Below are positions 33,476 to 42,645 of a stretch of DNA of 64,000 bases, one piece after another. Position numbers and translations under genes: made by a program. The stretch covers positions 434,001 to 498,000 of the forward strand of contig NZ_JBFMIA010000001.1 in the NCBI RefSeq assembly GCF_040801915.1, given 5' to 3'. Below the pieces are notes generated by a model. That model had not been told where the DNA came from. It did no database searches and saw nothing but the letters and a program-made list of their open reading frames with translations. Within the stretch, counting starts at the first letter, position 1; each line of letters starts with the position of its first letter. The stretch comes from Jeotgalibacillus marinus (GTDB taxonomy: Bacteria > Bacillota > Bacilli > Bacillales > Jeotgalibacillaceae).

Positions 33476-34417
33476 TTAGTTTGTCAAAGCACCCATTACA
33501 CTGTTCACTGAGTCCACTGATTTTTGGAGTTGTGACTTTTCGTCGCTTGTTAGTTCAAGTTCAACGATTTTTTCGATTCCATTGCCACCGAGAACTGTAG
33601 GAACACCAAGGTAAATTCCTTCAAAGCCATATTCGCCTTCAAGGTATGCAACAGTTGGAAGAACACGTTTTTGATCTCTAAGAATCGCCTCTGTCATTTC
33701 CATCAATGAAGCTGCAGGTGCATAGTATGCTGAACCGTTACCAAGAAGAGCAACGATTTCACCGCCTCCCTTACGCGTCCGCTCGATGATTGCATCAAGA
33801 CGAGCTTTGGGAATGATTGTTTCAAGTGGGATCCCACCCGCATTTGAATAACGAGTAAGAGGAACCATATCATCGCCGTGTCCACCAAGAACAAAGCCTT
33901 GAATGTCTTTAACAGATAAGTTAAGCTCTTCTGCGACAAATGTATTGAAACGAGCTGTATCAAGAACACCAGATTGTCCAATTACGCGTTCTTTAGGGAA
34001 TCCAGAAGCCTTATAAACTGTATAAGTCATTGCATCGACTGGATTTGAAAGAACGATAATTGTGCTGTTTGGAGAGAATTTAACGATCTCCTTCGTAACT
34101 GATTTCATGATTTTTTCATTTGTTTGGACAAGATCGTCACGGCTCATACCAGGTTTACGCGGAATACCTGCAGTGATAATAACCACGTCTGAACCAGCTG
34201 TATCTTCATAACTTGACGTACCTTTAATTGTTACATCATAGCCAAGAACAGGACCTGCTTCAAGCATATCTAGTGCTTTTCCCTTTGTAGGACCTTCATT
34301 TTGTGGAATATCAACTAAAACAATGTCACCAAGTTCTTTTTGTGCAAGAAATAGTGCTGTTGTTGCTCCTGTAAACCCTGCTCCAATAATTGATATCTTA
34401 TTACGTTTGAAACCCAT
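33476..34417 (-). CDS. mdh: Malate dehydrogenase (LDH-like)
   Basis: NAD-dependent malate/oxaloacetate interconversion. 313 aa, LDH-like tetrameric form: Rossmann GAGFTGATTALFLAQ, the acidic residue in VLVDI for NAD, substrate-binding arginines in GIPRKPGMSRDDL, catalytic Asp in VLDTARFN, and catalytic His in GGHGDDMVPL. Start ATG at 34417 with GGAGG. Last gene of citZ-icd-mdh. Confidence 0.96.
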   Translation of the reverse strand: MGFKRNKISIIGAGFTGATTALFLAQKELGDIVLVDIPQNEGPTKGKALDMLEAGPVLGYDVTIKGTSSYEDTAGSDVVIITAGIPRKPGMSRDDLVQTNEKIMKSVTKEIVKFSPNSTIIVLSNPVDAMTYTVYKASGFPKERVIGQSGVLDTARFNTFVAEELNLSVKDIQGFVLGGHGDDMVPLTRYSNAGGIPLETIIPKARLDAIIERTRKGGGEIVALLGNGSAYYAPAASLMEMTEAILRDQKRVLPTVAYLEGEYGFEGIYLGVPTVLGGNGIEKIVELELTSDEKSQLQKSVDSVNSVMGALTN

Positions 34418-34484
34418 TTAAATTCCTCCATTCGCTGTGATTACATTATGTACAGAAACCCGTTAACCTGGTTCCAACACTTAC

Positions 34485-35753
34485 TTACATGTTGTCGATA
34501 AGAGCTGTTCCAAATTCAGAACATTTAACTTCAGTAGCACCGTCCATGAGACGTGCAAAGTCGTACGTTACAACTTTGGAAGCAATCGTTTTTTCCATTG
34601 AAGTAAGAACCATGTTTGCCGCCTCACTCCAGCCAAGGTGCTCAAGCAAAAGAACGCCTGAAAGGATAACAGATGATGGATTCACTTTATCAAGACCAGC
34701 GTATTTTGGAGCTGTTCCGTGTGTCGCTTCAAAGATCGCATGTCCTGTATCGTAGTTGATGTTTGCACCAGGAGCAATTCCAATTCCACCAACTTGTGCA
34801 GCTAGTGCATCAGAAATGTAATCTCCGTTAAGGTTCATTGTTGCTACTACATCAAATTCAGCAGGACGAGTTAGAATTTGTTGCAAGAAAATATCAGCAA
34901 TTGAATCTTTTACGATGATTTTCCCAGCTGCTTCAGCATCGCTTTGTGCTTTGTTTGCTGCTTCAAGACCAGCATTGTCTTTGATTTCATCATATTGATT
35001 CCAAGTGAATACTTTATCGCCGAATTCTCTTTCAGCCAAGTCATAGCCCCATGATTTAAATGCACCTTCAGTAAATTTCATGATATTTCCTTTGTGAACA
35101 AGCGTTACCGATTTACGGCCTTCCGTTAGTGCGTAGTTGATCGCAGCGCGCACTAGGCGTTCTGTTCCTTCTTTAGATACTGGTTTAATGCCAATACCTG
35201 ATGTTTCAGGGAAGCGAATATTTTTCGTACCCATTTCATCTTGTAGGAAATTGATCATTTTCTTCACTTCGTCAGAGCCTTCAGCAAATTCAATACCAGC
35301 ATATATATCTTCTGTATTTTCACGGAAAATAACCATGTCAGTGTCTTCTGGACGTTTAACTGGCGAAGGAACACCTTCAAAGTAACGAACAGGACGAACG
35401 CAAGTAAATAGGTCAAGCTGTTGACGAAGCGCTACGTTCAATGAACGAATTCCGCCGCCAATAGGTGTTGTTAAAGGACCTTTAATCGCGATGAAATACT
35501 CGTTGATTGCATCAAGTGTTTCTTGCGGAAGCCATTCGCCTGTTTCATCAAATGCCTTTTGACCAGCTAACACTTCTTTCCAAACAATTTTCTTTTCTCC
35601 TTTGTACGCTTTATCAACTGCAGCATCTAAAACACGACAAGCTGAAGCCCAAATGTCTGGCCCTGTGCCGTCACCTTCGATAAAAGGTACGATTGGATGA
35701 TTAGGTACATTTAATGAACCGTTGCTTACTGAAATCTTTTCACCTTGTGTCAT
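34485..35753 (-). CDS. icd: Isocitrate dehydrogenase [NADP]
   Basis: Oxidative decarboxylation of isocitrate. 422 aa: VPFIEGDGTGPDIW at the N-terminus, isocitrate site IRSLNVALRQQLDLFTCVRP, VIFRENTEDIYAG, LVHKGNIMKFTEGAF and the NADP site THGTAPKYAG. The frame opens six codons earlier, but ATG at 35753 matches the MTQGEKIS family start. 64 bp below citZ, same operon. Confidence 0.96.
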   Translation of the reverse strand: MTQGEKISVSNGSLNVPNHPIVPFIEGDGTGPDIWASACRVLDAAVDKAYKGEKKIVWKEVLAGQKAFDETGEWLPQETLDAINEYFIAIKGPLTTPIGGGIRSLNVALRQQLDLFTCVRPVRYFEGVPSPVKRPEDTDMVIFRENTEDIYAGIEFAEGSDEVKKMINFLQDEMGTKNIRFPETSGIGIKPVSKEGTERLVRAAINYALTEGRKSVTLVHKGNIMKFTEGAFKSWGYDLAEREFGDKVFTWNQYDEIKDNAGLEAANKAQSDAEAAGKIIVKDSIADIFLQQILTRPAEFDVVATMNLNGDYISDALAAQVGGIGIAPGANINYDTGHAIFEATHGTAPKYAGLDKVNPSSVILSGVLLLEHLGWSEAANMVLTSMEKTIASKVVTYDFARLMDGATEVKCSEFGTALIDNM

Positions 35754-35817
35754 AAAAAAAATCCCCCTCAAATTGCTTCTAGTTTATTACATCAATTATT
35801 GTTTCATTTGTAAACTA

Positions 35818-36936
35818 TTAATCTCTTTTATTCACTGGAACGTATTCTTGCATTCCTGGTCCAATATAATCTGCACGTGGGCGGATTAAGCGGTTGTTTG
35901 AGTATTGCTCAAGGATGTGCGCGATCCAACCAGAAACACGGCTTACAGCAAAAATTGGTGTGAAAAGGTCATGGTCAATACCTAAGCTGTGGTAGACAGA
36001 TGCTGAGTAGAAGTCCACATTTGGTGGAAGATCTTTCTGTGACGTTACTACTTCTTCTACTTTAACTGATATATCGTACCATTTAGATTCGCCAGTAAGC
36101 TCAGTTAGCTTTTTCGACATATCTCTTAGATGCTTTGCACGGGGGTCTCCTTGACGATAGACGCGGTGACCAAAGCCCATGATTTTTTCTTTGTTTTCTA
36201 GTTTCTTTTGAACAATAGATTCCGCTTTTTCAACAGAGTCAATCTCTGTAAGCATCTTCATTACTTGCTCGTTCGCTCCACCATGAAGTGGCCCTTTTAA
36301 TGCGCCAATCGCGGCGGTGACGCCTGAGTAAACATCTGACAGGGTTGCAACACATACACGCGCAGTGAACGTTGAAGCGTTAAGCTCGTGGTCAGCGTGA
36401 AGGACAAGCGCTTTGTTCATTGCTTCTTCTTCAATTGCAGCAGGTTCTTTACCTGTAAGCATGTACATAAAATTTGCAGCGAAGCTTAAGTTTGTTTTTG
36501 GAGCAATTGGCTCTTTACCTTGACGAATGCGCGAGAAGGCTGTAACAATCGTTGGCATTTTCGCTTGTAGGCGAATAGCTTTACGATAATTAGCATCATC
36601 TTCCATTACATCCGCTTCGTCGTCAAACAATCCAAGAGAAGAAACAGCCGTGCGAAGTGCAGCCATTGGGTGAACCGTAGAAATTGGCATCGCCTTTAAC
36701 TGATCAATTACTTCTTTAGGTAAAGACATGTTTTCAGCCAATTGTTTTTTAAGTTCAACAAGTTCGCTTGCTGTTGGTAAACGCAAATGCCATAATAAGT
36801 AAATAACTTCCTCGAAGCTTGCATTTTCTGTAAGGTCATCAATGTTATAGCCTACATATGTAAGCGTGTCATCAATGATAGAACTGATGGAAGAGGTTGT
36901 CGCAACGACACCTTCTAATCCTCGTGTTGCAGTCAT
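35818..36936 (-). CDS. citZ: Citrate synthase
   Basis: Condenses acetyl-CoA and oxaloacetate. 372 aa, the length of B. subtilis CitZ. Active-site His residues are in LKGPLHGGANEQVMKML and MGFGHRVYRQGDPR, Asp in PPNVDFYSASVYHSLGI, and HADHELNASTFTAR is also conserved. The longer frame (to 36999) is rejected because AAAGGAG fits ATG at 36936. First gene of the TCA operon. Its promoter carries a perfect cre. Confidence 0.96.
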   Translation of the reverse strand: MTATRGLEGVVATTSSISSIIDDTLTYVGYNIDDLTENASFEEVIYLLWHLRLPTASELVELKKQLAENMSLPKEVIDQLKAMPISTVHPMAALRTAVSSLGLFDDEADVMEDDANYRKAIRLQAKMPTIVTAFSRIRQGKEPIAPKTNLSFAANFMYMLTGKEPAAIEEEAMNKALVLHADHELNASTFTARVCVATLSDVYSGVTAAIGALKGPLHGGANEQVMKMLTEIDSVEKAESIVQKKLENKEKIMGFGHRVYRQGDPRAKHLRDMSKKLTELTGESKWYDISVKVEEVVTSQKDLPPNVDFYSASVYHSLGIDHDLFTPIFAVSRVSGWIAHILEQYSNNRLIRPRADYIGPGMQEYVPVNKRD

Positions 36937-37100
36937 ACCTATCTCTCCTTTGACATGTATTTTAGAAATTTTCATAAGTACGATAATTGGCCTAATCAAG
37001 ATGTTTTCACCATGATATTCTCATTCTTTTTGTGAACAGAACGGCCGCTCACCTTGCGGACATTAAAAAATTTTCGAGCACATTCAACAAAAAGTCCGAA

Positions 37101-37163
37101 AGGTTGCGCTTACATTCTCCATTATAATCAAAACTCTGAACTTTGTGAATGAAAACGCATAAA
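37101..37163 (-). promoter_or_regulatory. citZ promoter with CcpA cre sites
   Basis: Sigma-A promoter TTCACA (37144-37149), 17 bases, TATAAT (37121-37126) on the minus strand. ATGTAAGCGCAACCT (37101-37115) fits the cre consensus WTGNAANCGNWNNCW at every position and lies over the predicted start point. A second near-match (plus ATGAAAACGCATAAA, 37149-37163, 14 of 15) touches the -35. The layout predicts repression by CcpA. Confidence 0.75.
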
Positions 37164-37192
37164 TTTGCTCGATTTTATTTTTCCAAAAGAAT

Positions 37193-37663
37193 TTAAAAGC
37201 TGCTCACCCACTCGAAAAACTTCATCGCAAAATAAGCAATTCCAGCTCCAATAAGTGGGCCAACTGCAACGCCTTTAAACAAAGCTACTGCTAAAACCGT
37301 TCCAATTACAAGCGCTACAGTAATATGAGGATCGTCGGTTAAAAGTGTTATCCCCCCTTTAGCAACGACCGCTACTAACATACCGGCTCCTAATGCAATC
37401 CAAGCATATGGCGATTTCACCGCTTCTACTAAGTCCTTGAAACCTATAGATCCGCTCGCAATCGGAGCCAGAACAGCGATGGTAATAATTGTGATGCCCC
37501 AATTTATCCCTTTCGATTGAAGCGTGTCGAATACTCTCTGATCCATACCCGCAACCTTAATAATTAAAAGAACAGCTACTGCAATAATGAGTGAGTTATT
37601 TTTCGCCATCACCGCAATGGCTAAAAGAATAAATAAAAAAATGAGTGCTTGATCCAACATCAT
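37193..37663 (-). CDS. ytwI: DUF441 membrane protein (YtwI-like)
   Basis: About 156 aa with four or five hydrophobic helices and the DUF441 pattern KVAGMDQRVFDTLQSKGINWG and GTVLAVALFKGVAVGPLIGAGIAY split across the chain. Function unknown. The frame opens at 37696, but GGAGGCGAGA sits just before two adjacent ATGs (37663 and 37660), one of which is the start. Divergent from ytvI, as in B. subtilis. Confidence 0.88.
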   Translation of the reverse strand: MMLDQALIFLFILLAIAVMAKNNSLIIAVAVLLIIKVAGMDQRVFDTLQSKGINWGITIITIAVLAPIASGSIGFKDLVEAVKSPYAWIALGAGMLVAVVAKGGITLLTDDPHITVALVIGTVLAVALFKGVAVGPLIGAGIAYFAMKFFEWVSSF

Positions 37664-37751
37664 TCTCGCCTCCAGCATTTTTTGTTGTTCATTCATTGTC
37701 TCACTTCATCATACATATAGAAAAGCTCATATGAAAGTTGTTGGTGGTGAA

Positions 37752-38861
37752 ATGACGAACTATTTAATTCTCGCCCGATTTTTTTTAGTTTGTATTGTCA
37801 TTCTCTCTTGTGTTGCTCTTTTTGCAATCGCATATGAATTTATGTTGCCCATCTTAATTGGATTTGGACTATCCATGGTTTTGTATAAACCATCTGTCAT
37901 GATTCATCGTTATTGTAAAATACCTTTTTCTCTCAGTGTCTTAAGTGTTATTTTGTCAATGTTTACGGCCATAGCAGGTATCACTTTCAGTATTGGATTG
38001 TTGTTTTGGGCAGATTTCATTGAACTAATCAAAAGGTTACCACATCTTTTCACTCAGTTCACTACTGCAATCCAATCAAGCATTGTAAAAATACTTCCCC
38101 TAATTGAACAAGCAGAGAGTTGGTTGTTATCAAAGAATTTACTTGACCAACATACCGCTAATTCTCTCGTAAAATCAATTGAAAATACAGCTGTTTCATT
38201 TGTTCAAGGCGTGGGAGAAACGATTGTAATTGAGCTTTCTTTACTGGTGTCCACTTTACCTAGTATGGTCTTTTCAAGCTTTATCGTGTTAATTTCTGCC
38301 TATTTTTTCACAAAAGAAAAAGAGGAAATCAAGAAACGATTCAATGATGCATTGCCATCTGCAGTTGTTTCGTATAATACTCAACTTTCAAAAGCAATTC
38401 ACTTTTATTCATGGTCATATGTACAAGCCCAGATGCTCCTTACAGCTATTACAGCTACTATTGTGTTAATTGGCTTAATGATCCTACGTGTTGAAGGGGC
38501 TCCTGCACTCGCTCTTATCTCCGCATTGCTGGATTTATTACCTGTCGTCGGGACAAGCCTTCTGTTTGTCCCATGGATCTTTTATTATTGGATCAATGGA
38601 TTGGAAGAAATGATGATTGGGCTAATTATTATCCAGTGTGTCATTCTTGTGGCACGTCAGCTTTTAGAGCCAAAAATCATTGGTCAAAAGCTTGGTATTC
38701 ACCCGTTTATCGCATTTCTTCTCATTTATTTAAGCTTTCAATGGTTTGGATTAAAGGGAGTTATTTTTTCTCCACTCATCATGCTTACGATCAGCACACT
38801 AACCAAAGCTGGAACATTTAACCTTTTGTGGATTTACATAAAAAAAGGAACTATCCGCTAA
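37752..38861 (+). CDS. ytvI: AI-2E family transporter-like protein (YtvI)
   Basis: About 369 aa multi-pass protein of the AI-2E/sporulation YtvI group. Hydrophobic N-terminal pair (to about 60), a long central amphipathic region (LFTQFTTAIQSSIVKILPLIE) and a C-terminal set of helices with the signature LLDLLPVVGTSLLFVPW and LEPKIIGQKLGIHPF. Substrate unknown; some relatives move sodium or peptides. The frame opens at 37731, but GGTGGTGA precedes ATG at 37752. It ends in a terminator shared with fxsA. Confidence 0.87.
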   Translation: MTNYLILARFFLVCIVILSCVALFAIAYEFMLPILIGFGLSMVLYKPSVMIHRYCKIPFSLSVLSVILSMFTAIAGITFSIGLLFWADFIELIKRLPHLFTQFTTAIQSSIVKILPLIEQAESWLLSKNLLDQHTANSLVKSIENTAVSFVQGVGETIVIELSLLVSTLPSMVFSSFIVLISAYFFTKEKEEIKKRFNDALPSAVVSYNTQLSKAIHFYSWSYVQAQMLLTAITATIVLIGLMILRVEGAPALALISALLDLLPVVGTSLLFVPWIFYYWINGLEEMMIGLIIIQCVILVARQLLEPKIIGQKLGIHPFIAFLLIYLSFQWFGLKGVIFSPLIMLTISTLTKAGTFNLLWIYIKKGTIR

Positions 38862-38880
38862 TGTCGCGGATAGTTCCTTT
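38844..38880. terminator. Bidirectional terminator ytvI/fxsA
   Basis: Perfect 15-bp stem (38844-38858 and 38866-38880), overlapping the ytvI stop and flanked by A and T runs. It serves both convergent genes. Confidence 0.92.
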
Positions 38881-38900
38881 GAATATGCTTTGTGGATTTT

Positions 38901-39287
38901 TTAGCGATAAATGATCAAGTTCCCTTTATTCATTCGGCGACGAATCCATTTATAAATAAACGGCTTCATTCGATTTCGGGTAAATGGAATGAGTAACAAA
39001 AAACCAATTGTATCCGTGATAAATCCTGGTGTTAAAAGAACAACTCCACCGATTAAGATACATAGTCCATCGATAATTTTTTCGCCTGGTCGTTGTTGAA
39101 TACCCATTTGGTTTTGCACATTTCGTAAGGCTTGTATCCCTTGTGATTTAGCTAAATATGCACCCAAAAAACCGGTACCGATAATAAGCAAAACGGTTGG
39201 TAAAACACCGATAATATTCCCAGCACTAATTAAGAGCCCAATCTCAAGAGCAGGTATAACAATAATTAAAAGCATGATCCATTTCAA
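38901..39287 (-). CDS. fxsA: FxsA family membrane protein
   Basis: 128 aa: two N-terminal helices (MKWIMLLIIVIPALEIGLLI, then VLPTVLLIIGTGFLGAYLA), the GEKIIDGLCILIGGVVLLTPG motif and a basic tail KPFIYKWIRRRMNKGN. The E. coli relative suppresses F-plasmid exclusion of phage T7; the role in Bacillus is unknown. Start TTG at 39287 with AAGGAGG. Confidence 0.9.
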   Translation of the reverse strand: MKWIMLLIIVIPALEIGLLISAGNIIGVLPTVLLIIGTGFLGAYLAKSQGIQALRNVQNQMGIQQRPGEKIIDGLCILIGGVVLLTPGFITDTIGFLLLIPFTRNRMKPFIYKWIRRRMNKGNLIIYR

Positions 39288-39601
39288 TTCGGATCCTCCT
39301 TTTTACCGTAACATATGTGAATTATAGCATAGTAAGGGTTTTATTCATAGAAATTGACCTTCACAGAGGTAAAACTTACAACGTTTTAAATGACAGTCAT
39401 GTTCATAATGCAGTGAATGATTCAGTCAGCAAACCGTTTTTTTCGCATTTGAATTGGTTTTTCATACATCATCCTACTCTACTCTATTCACATCTGACCA
39501 TTCTTTATTCATGCACTTCTTAAAAACTAGTTTTCTTTTCACCCACATCAAAAATAAAGGCACCCCCATTATTTAAGAGGTGCTCTTCATCTTATATTCG
39601 T
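39288..39601. other. Gap between fxsA and pyk
   Basis: Holds the fxsA promoter region and a weak pyk terminator (39555-39586, GCACC/GGTGC with one mismatch and TTTATTTTT on the minus strand). No gene or other structure seen. Confidence 0.5.
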
Positions 39602-41362
39602 TTAAAGTACACTTGCGTGTCCGTTATATACCACGCCACGTTCAGCATCAACTGTAACTTCTTGTCCGTCCTTAAAGATAGATGTTGCACTATCCACTCC
39701 AACGATTACTGGTAGTCCAAGGCTTAATCCAACGACTGCCGCATGGCTTGTTAATCCGCCTTCTTCTACGATTACAGCAGAGCATTTTTCAAGTGATGCT
39801 ACCATATCTTTATCTGTACCGATTGTAACAAGTATGGATCCGTCAATAATTTTCTCGTTTGCTTGTGCTGCATCTGAGGCAACTACAACGCGACCAAAGC
39901 CAGATCTGCGACCAATTCCTTGTCCTTTAGCTAACACATCTCCAACAATATGGATCTTCATCAAGTTTGTTGTACCTGATTCACACACTGGTACACCTGC
40001 TGTGATAACAACAAGGTCCCCGTGTTTGACACAACCACTATTCAAGCTTTCAGACACGGCCATATCAAGCATTTCATCAGTTGTTGAAGTTACTTGTCCA
40101 ACTTGTGGGTACACGCCCCACACAAGTGCCAGACGGCGTGATACTGCAGAGTCAGCAGTAACAGCAACGATTGGTGCTTCTGGGCGGTATTTCGAGATCA
40201 TGCGTGCTGTATGACCACTTTCCGTTGGAGCGATGATTGCATTCACTTCCAAATTAAGTGCTGTGTGAGCAACTGCTTGTCCGATTGCGTCTGTCATATT
40301 TCGTTCATAACGCTTGCTTCTGTTTGACAAAATTGTTTTGTAATCAAGCGCAGTTTCCGCACGAGATGCGATGTTGTTCATTGTTTGAACAGACTCAACT
40401 GGATAGTCACCTGCTGCTGTTTCACCAGATAGCATGATTGCATCTGTTCCATCGAAAATCGCATTTGCCACGTCACTTGCCTCAGCGCGAGTTGGACGAG
40501 GGTTACGTTGCATAGAATCAAGCATTTGAGTAGCAGTAATAACTGGCTTGCCTAGTGCGTTACATTTTCTAATTAAGTCTTTTTGAACAAGTGGTACTTC
40601 TTCAGCTGGGATTTCAACACCTAAATCCCCTCGAGCAACCATTAAACCTTCAGATACTTCAAGAATTTCATCGATGTTATCAACGCCTTCTTGATTTTCG
40701 ATTTTAGGAATGATATGGATACTTGGCGCATTATTTTTCTCAAGTAGTTCACGAATTTCTAATACGTCAGATGCTCGACGAACAAATGATGCTGCGATAA
40801 AATCAACACCTTGCTCTACACCAAATAGAATATCTTGAGCATCTTTGTCTGTAATTCCTGGTAGGTTTACCGAAACGCCAGGAACGTTGACACCCTTTTT
40901 ATTTTTAAGAATTCCGCTGTTAAGAATTGTGGTCGTAATTTCACCATCTGCTTTGTTGATTGACAAGACTTCTAAACCGATTAAACCATCGTCCAATAAA
41001 ATTTTCGATCCAACTTCTACATCTTCAATAAGACCTTCGTATGTAATCGAGAACATTTCTGTTGTTCCGACAACTTCTTTCATTGACACAATGATCTGTT
41101 GGCCAGCTTTTAGCTCGATTGCACCATTTTCCATCGTGTTTGTGCGAATTTCCGGTCCTTTTGTATCCAATAGAATTCCTACGTTTTTACCTAGTTTTGA
41201 AGCAGCTTCACGAATATTATTGATTCGTGCACCATGTTCTTCAAAATCACCGTGCGAGAAATTCAGACGCGCAACGTTCATTCCGGCTTCCATTAGATTT
41301 GTTAGTTTTTCAACCGTTTCACTTGCTGGACCAATTGTACAAACAATTTTTGTTTTTCTCAT
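39602..41362 (-). CDS. pyk: Pyruvate kinase
   Basis: Final ATP-making step of glycolysis. 586 aa, the long Bacillus form. Catalytic barrel motifs CTIGPASETVEKLTNLMEAG, ARLNFSHGDFEEH, FIAASFVRRASD, IIPKIENQEGVDNIDEI, VARGDLGVEIPAEEVP and ITATQMLDSM are seen. An extra C-terminal domain (about 475-586) resembles the PEP-utilising mobile domain, with its histidine in GGLTSHAAVVG. ATG at 41362 with GGAGG. It follows pfkA by 33 bp, so one glycolytic operon. Confidence 0.97.
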   Translation of the reverse strand: MRKTKIVCTIGPASETVEKLTNLMEAGMNVARLNFSHGDFEEHGARINNIREAASKLGKNVGILLDTKGPEIRTNTMENGAIELKAGQQIIVSMKEVVGTTEMFSITYEGLIEDVEVGSKILLDDGLIGLEVLSINKADGEITTTILNSGILKNKKGVNVPGVSVNLPGITDKDAQDILFGVEQGVDFIAASFVRRASDVLEIRELLEKNNAPSIHIIPKIENQEGVDNIDEILEVSEGLMVARGDLGVEIPAEEVPLVQKDLIRKCNALGKPVITATQMLDSMQRNPRPTRAEASDVANAIFDGTDAIMLSGETAAGDYPVESVQTMNNIASRAETALDYKTILSNRSKRYERNMTDAIGQAVAHTALNLEVNAIIAPTESGHTARMISKYRPEAPIVAVTADSAVSRRLALVWGVYPQVGQVTSTTDEMLDMAVSESLNSGCVKHGDLVVITAGVPVCESGTTNLMKIHIVGDVLAKGQGIGRRSGFGRVVVASDAAQANEKIIDGSILVTIGTDKDMVASLEKCSAVIVEEGGLTSHAAVVGLSLGLPVIVGVDSATSIFKDGQEVTVDAERGVVYNGHASVL

Positions 41363-41395
41363 AACTATAGCTACCTCCTACAGGCTTTTAACTGT

Positions 41396-42355
41396 TTAAA
41401 TTGATAGTTCTTGTGATAATCGATATAAGTCCATGTCTGCTTCATGTGGCATTTTTAAGGCTTCAATAATGTCGTAGTCGACCAATACATTTTTTTCAAT
41501 CCCTACTGCTCTTCCACCTTTGCCTTCCATTAACAATTCTACAGCACGTGCACCTAAACGGCTAGCAAGCACACGATCGGACGCAGTAGGTGAACCACCA
41601 CGTTGCATGTGGCCCAGTACGGATACACGTGTTTCAAGCGACATTTTTTCTGATAACTTCTCTGCAAATTCATTTCCTGACATGACACCTTCTGCAACAA
41701 TTATAATACTATGTTTTTTTCCACGTGCATGCCCTTTTAAGATACGCTCAGTAATATTGTCCATATCGTGTGGATCTTCTGGAATCAATATCGTTTCTGC
41801 TCCACCTGAAAGACCAGCCCATAAAGCAAGATCGCCTGCATTTCTACCCATAACTTCAATAATAAATGTACGTTCGTGAGATGTTGCAGTATCACGAATT
41901 TTATCAATCGCATCGATGACAGTATTTAGTGCTGTATCAAATCCAATAGTGAAATCTGTTCCTGAGATATCATTGTCGATCGTTCCAGGGACACCCACAC
42001 ATGGAAAACCGTGTTCAGTCAATGCTTTCGCTCCCATGTATGAACCATCTCCACCGATTACGACCAAGCCTTCAATACCATGCTTTTTCAACTGCTCGAT
42101 CCCTTTTTTCTGACCTTCTTCTGTTTTAAATTCTTCGCAACGTGCTGAATAAAGTTTCGTTCCTCCGCGATGAATAATATCTCCTACAGAACCTAGTTCA
42201 AGCTTTTCTATATTGCCAGAAATCAATCCTTGATAACCTTGATAAATACCATAAACCTCAAGACCATGATAAATCGCTTTACGCACAACCGCACGAATAG
42301 CTGGGTTCATCCCAGGAGAATCGCCCCCGCTTGTTAATACACCAATCCTTTTCAT
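41396..42355 (-). CDS. pfkA: ATP-dependent 6-phosphofructokinase
   Basis: Committed step of glycolysis. 319 aa, bacterial type: ATP site TSGGDSPGMNPAIRAV and GGDGSYMGA, catalytic GTIDNDISGTDFTIGFDTA, effector and substrate residues in FIIEVMGRNAGDLA, and HMQRGGSPTASDRVLASRLG. ATG at 42355. First gene of pfkA-pyk. Confidence 0.97.
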   Translation of the reverse strand: MKRIGVLTSGGDSPGMNPAIRAVVRKAIYHGLEVYGIYQGYQGLISGNIEKLELGSVGDIIHRGGTKLYSARCEEFKTEEGQKKGIEQLKKHGIEGLVVIGGDGSYMGAKALTEHGFPCVGVPGTIDNDISGTDFTIGFDTALNTVIDAIDKIRDTATSHERTFIIEVMGRNAGDLALWAGLSGGAETILIPEDPHDMDNITERILKGHARGKKHSIIIVAEGVMSGNEFAEKLSEKMSLETRVSVLGHMQRGGSPTASDRVLASRLGARAVELLMEGKGGRAVGIEKNVLVDYDIIEALKMPHEADMDLYRLSQELSI

Positions 42356-42645
42356 TACGAAAATCCCACCTTTTTAAATAAATGTAGTCTATATGTTAAG
42401 GGTTTCACATAATCCCTTGTTAGTATGTACAAGTGAACGAAACATCTAATTAAAAATAACATGAAAACAGCGTGTTCTCAATACATATAAGGCAGGATAA
42501 ACAATAGACGAAATTATCTACCTTCTGGAAACGCATTCAACTCGTCAAAATTCACACTAAAGACATATTTAAAGAAAAAGAGGGTCGTTCAGCCCCGAAA
42601 AATAATAAAAACGTGCACCAAAAACAGGCACACGTCTAGTATTCC
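42356..42645. other. Gap between pfkA and accA
   Basis: Holds the pfkA promoter, a cre-like site CTGGAAACGCATTCA (42535-42549, 14 of 15 to consensus) and the accA terminator (42611-42635). The cre is far from pfkA (about 180 bp), so its role is uncertain. Confidence 0.5.
42611..42635 (-). terminator. accD-accA terminator
   Basis: 9-bp stem ACGTGTGCC/GGTGCACGT (two G-U pairs) followed by TTTTTATTATTTTT on the minus strand. Confidence 0.85.
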
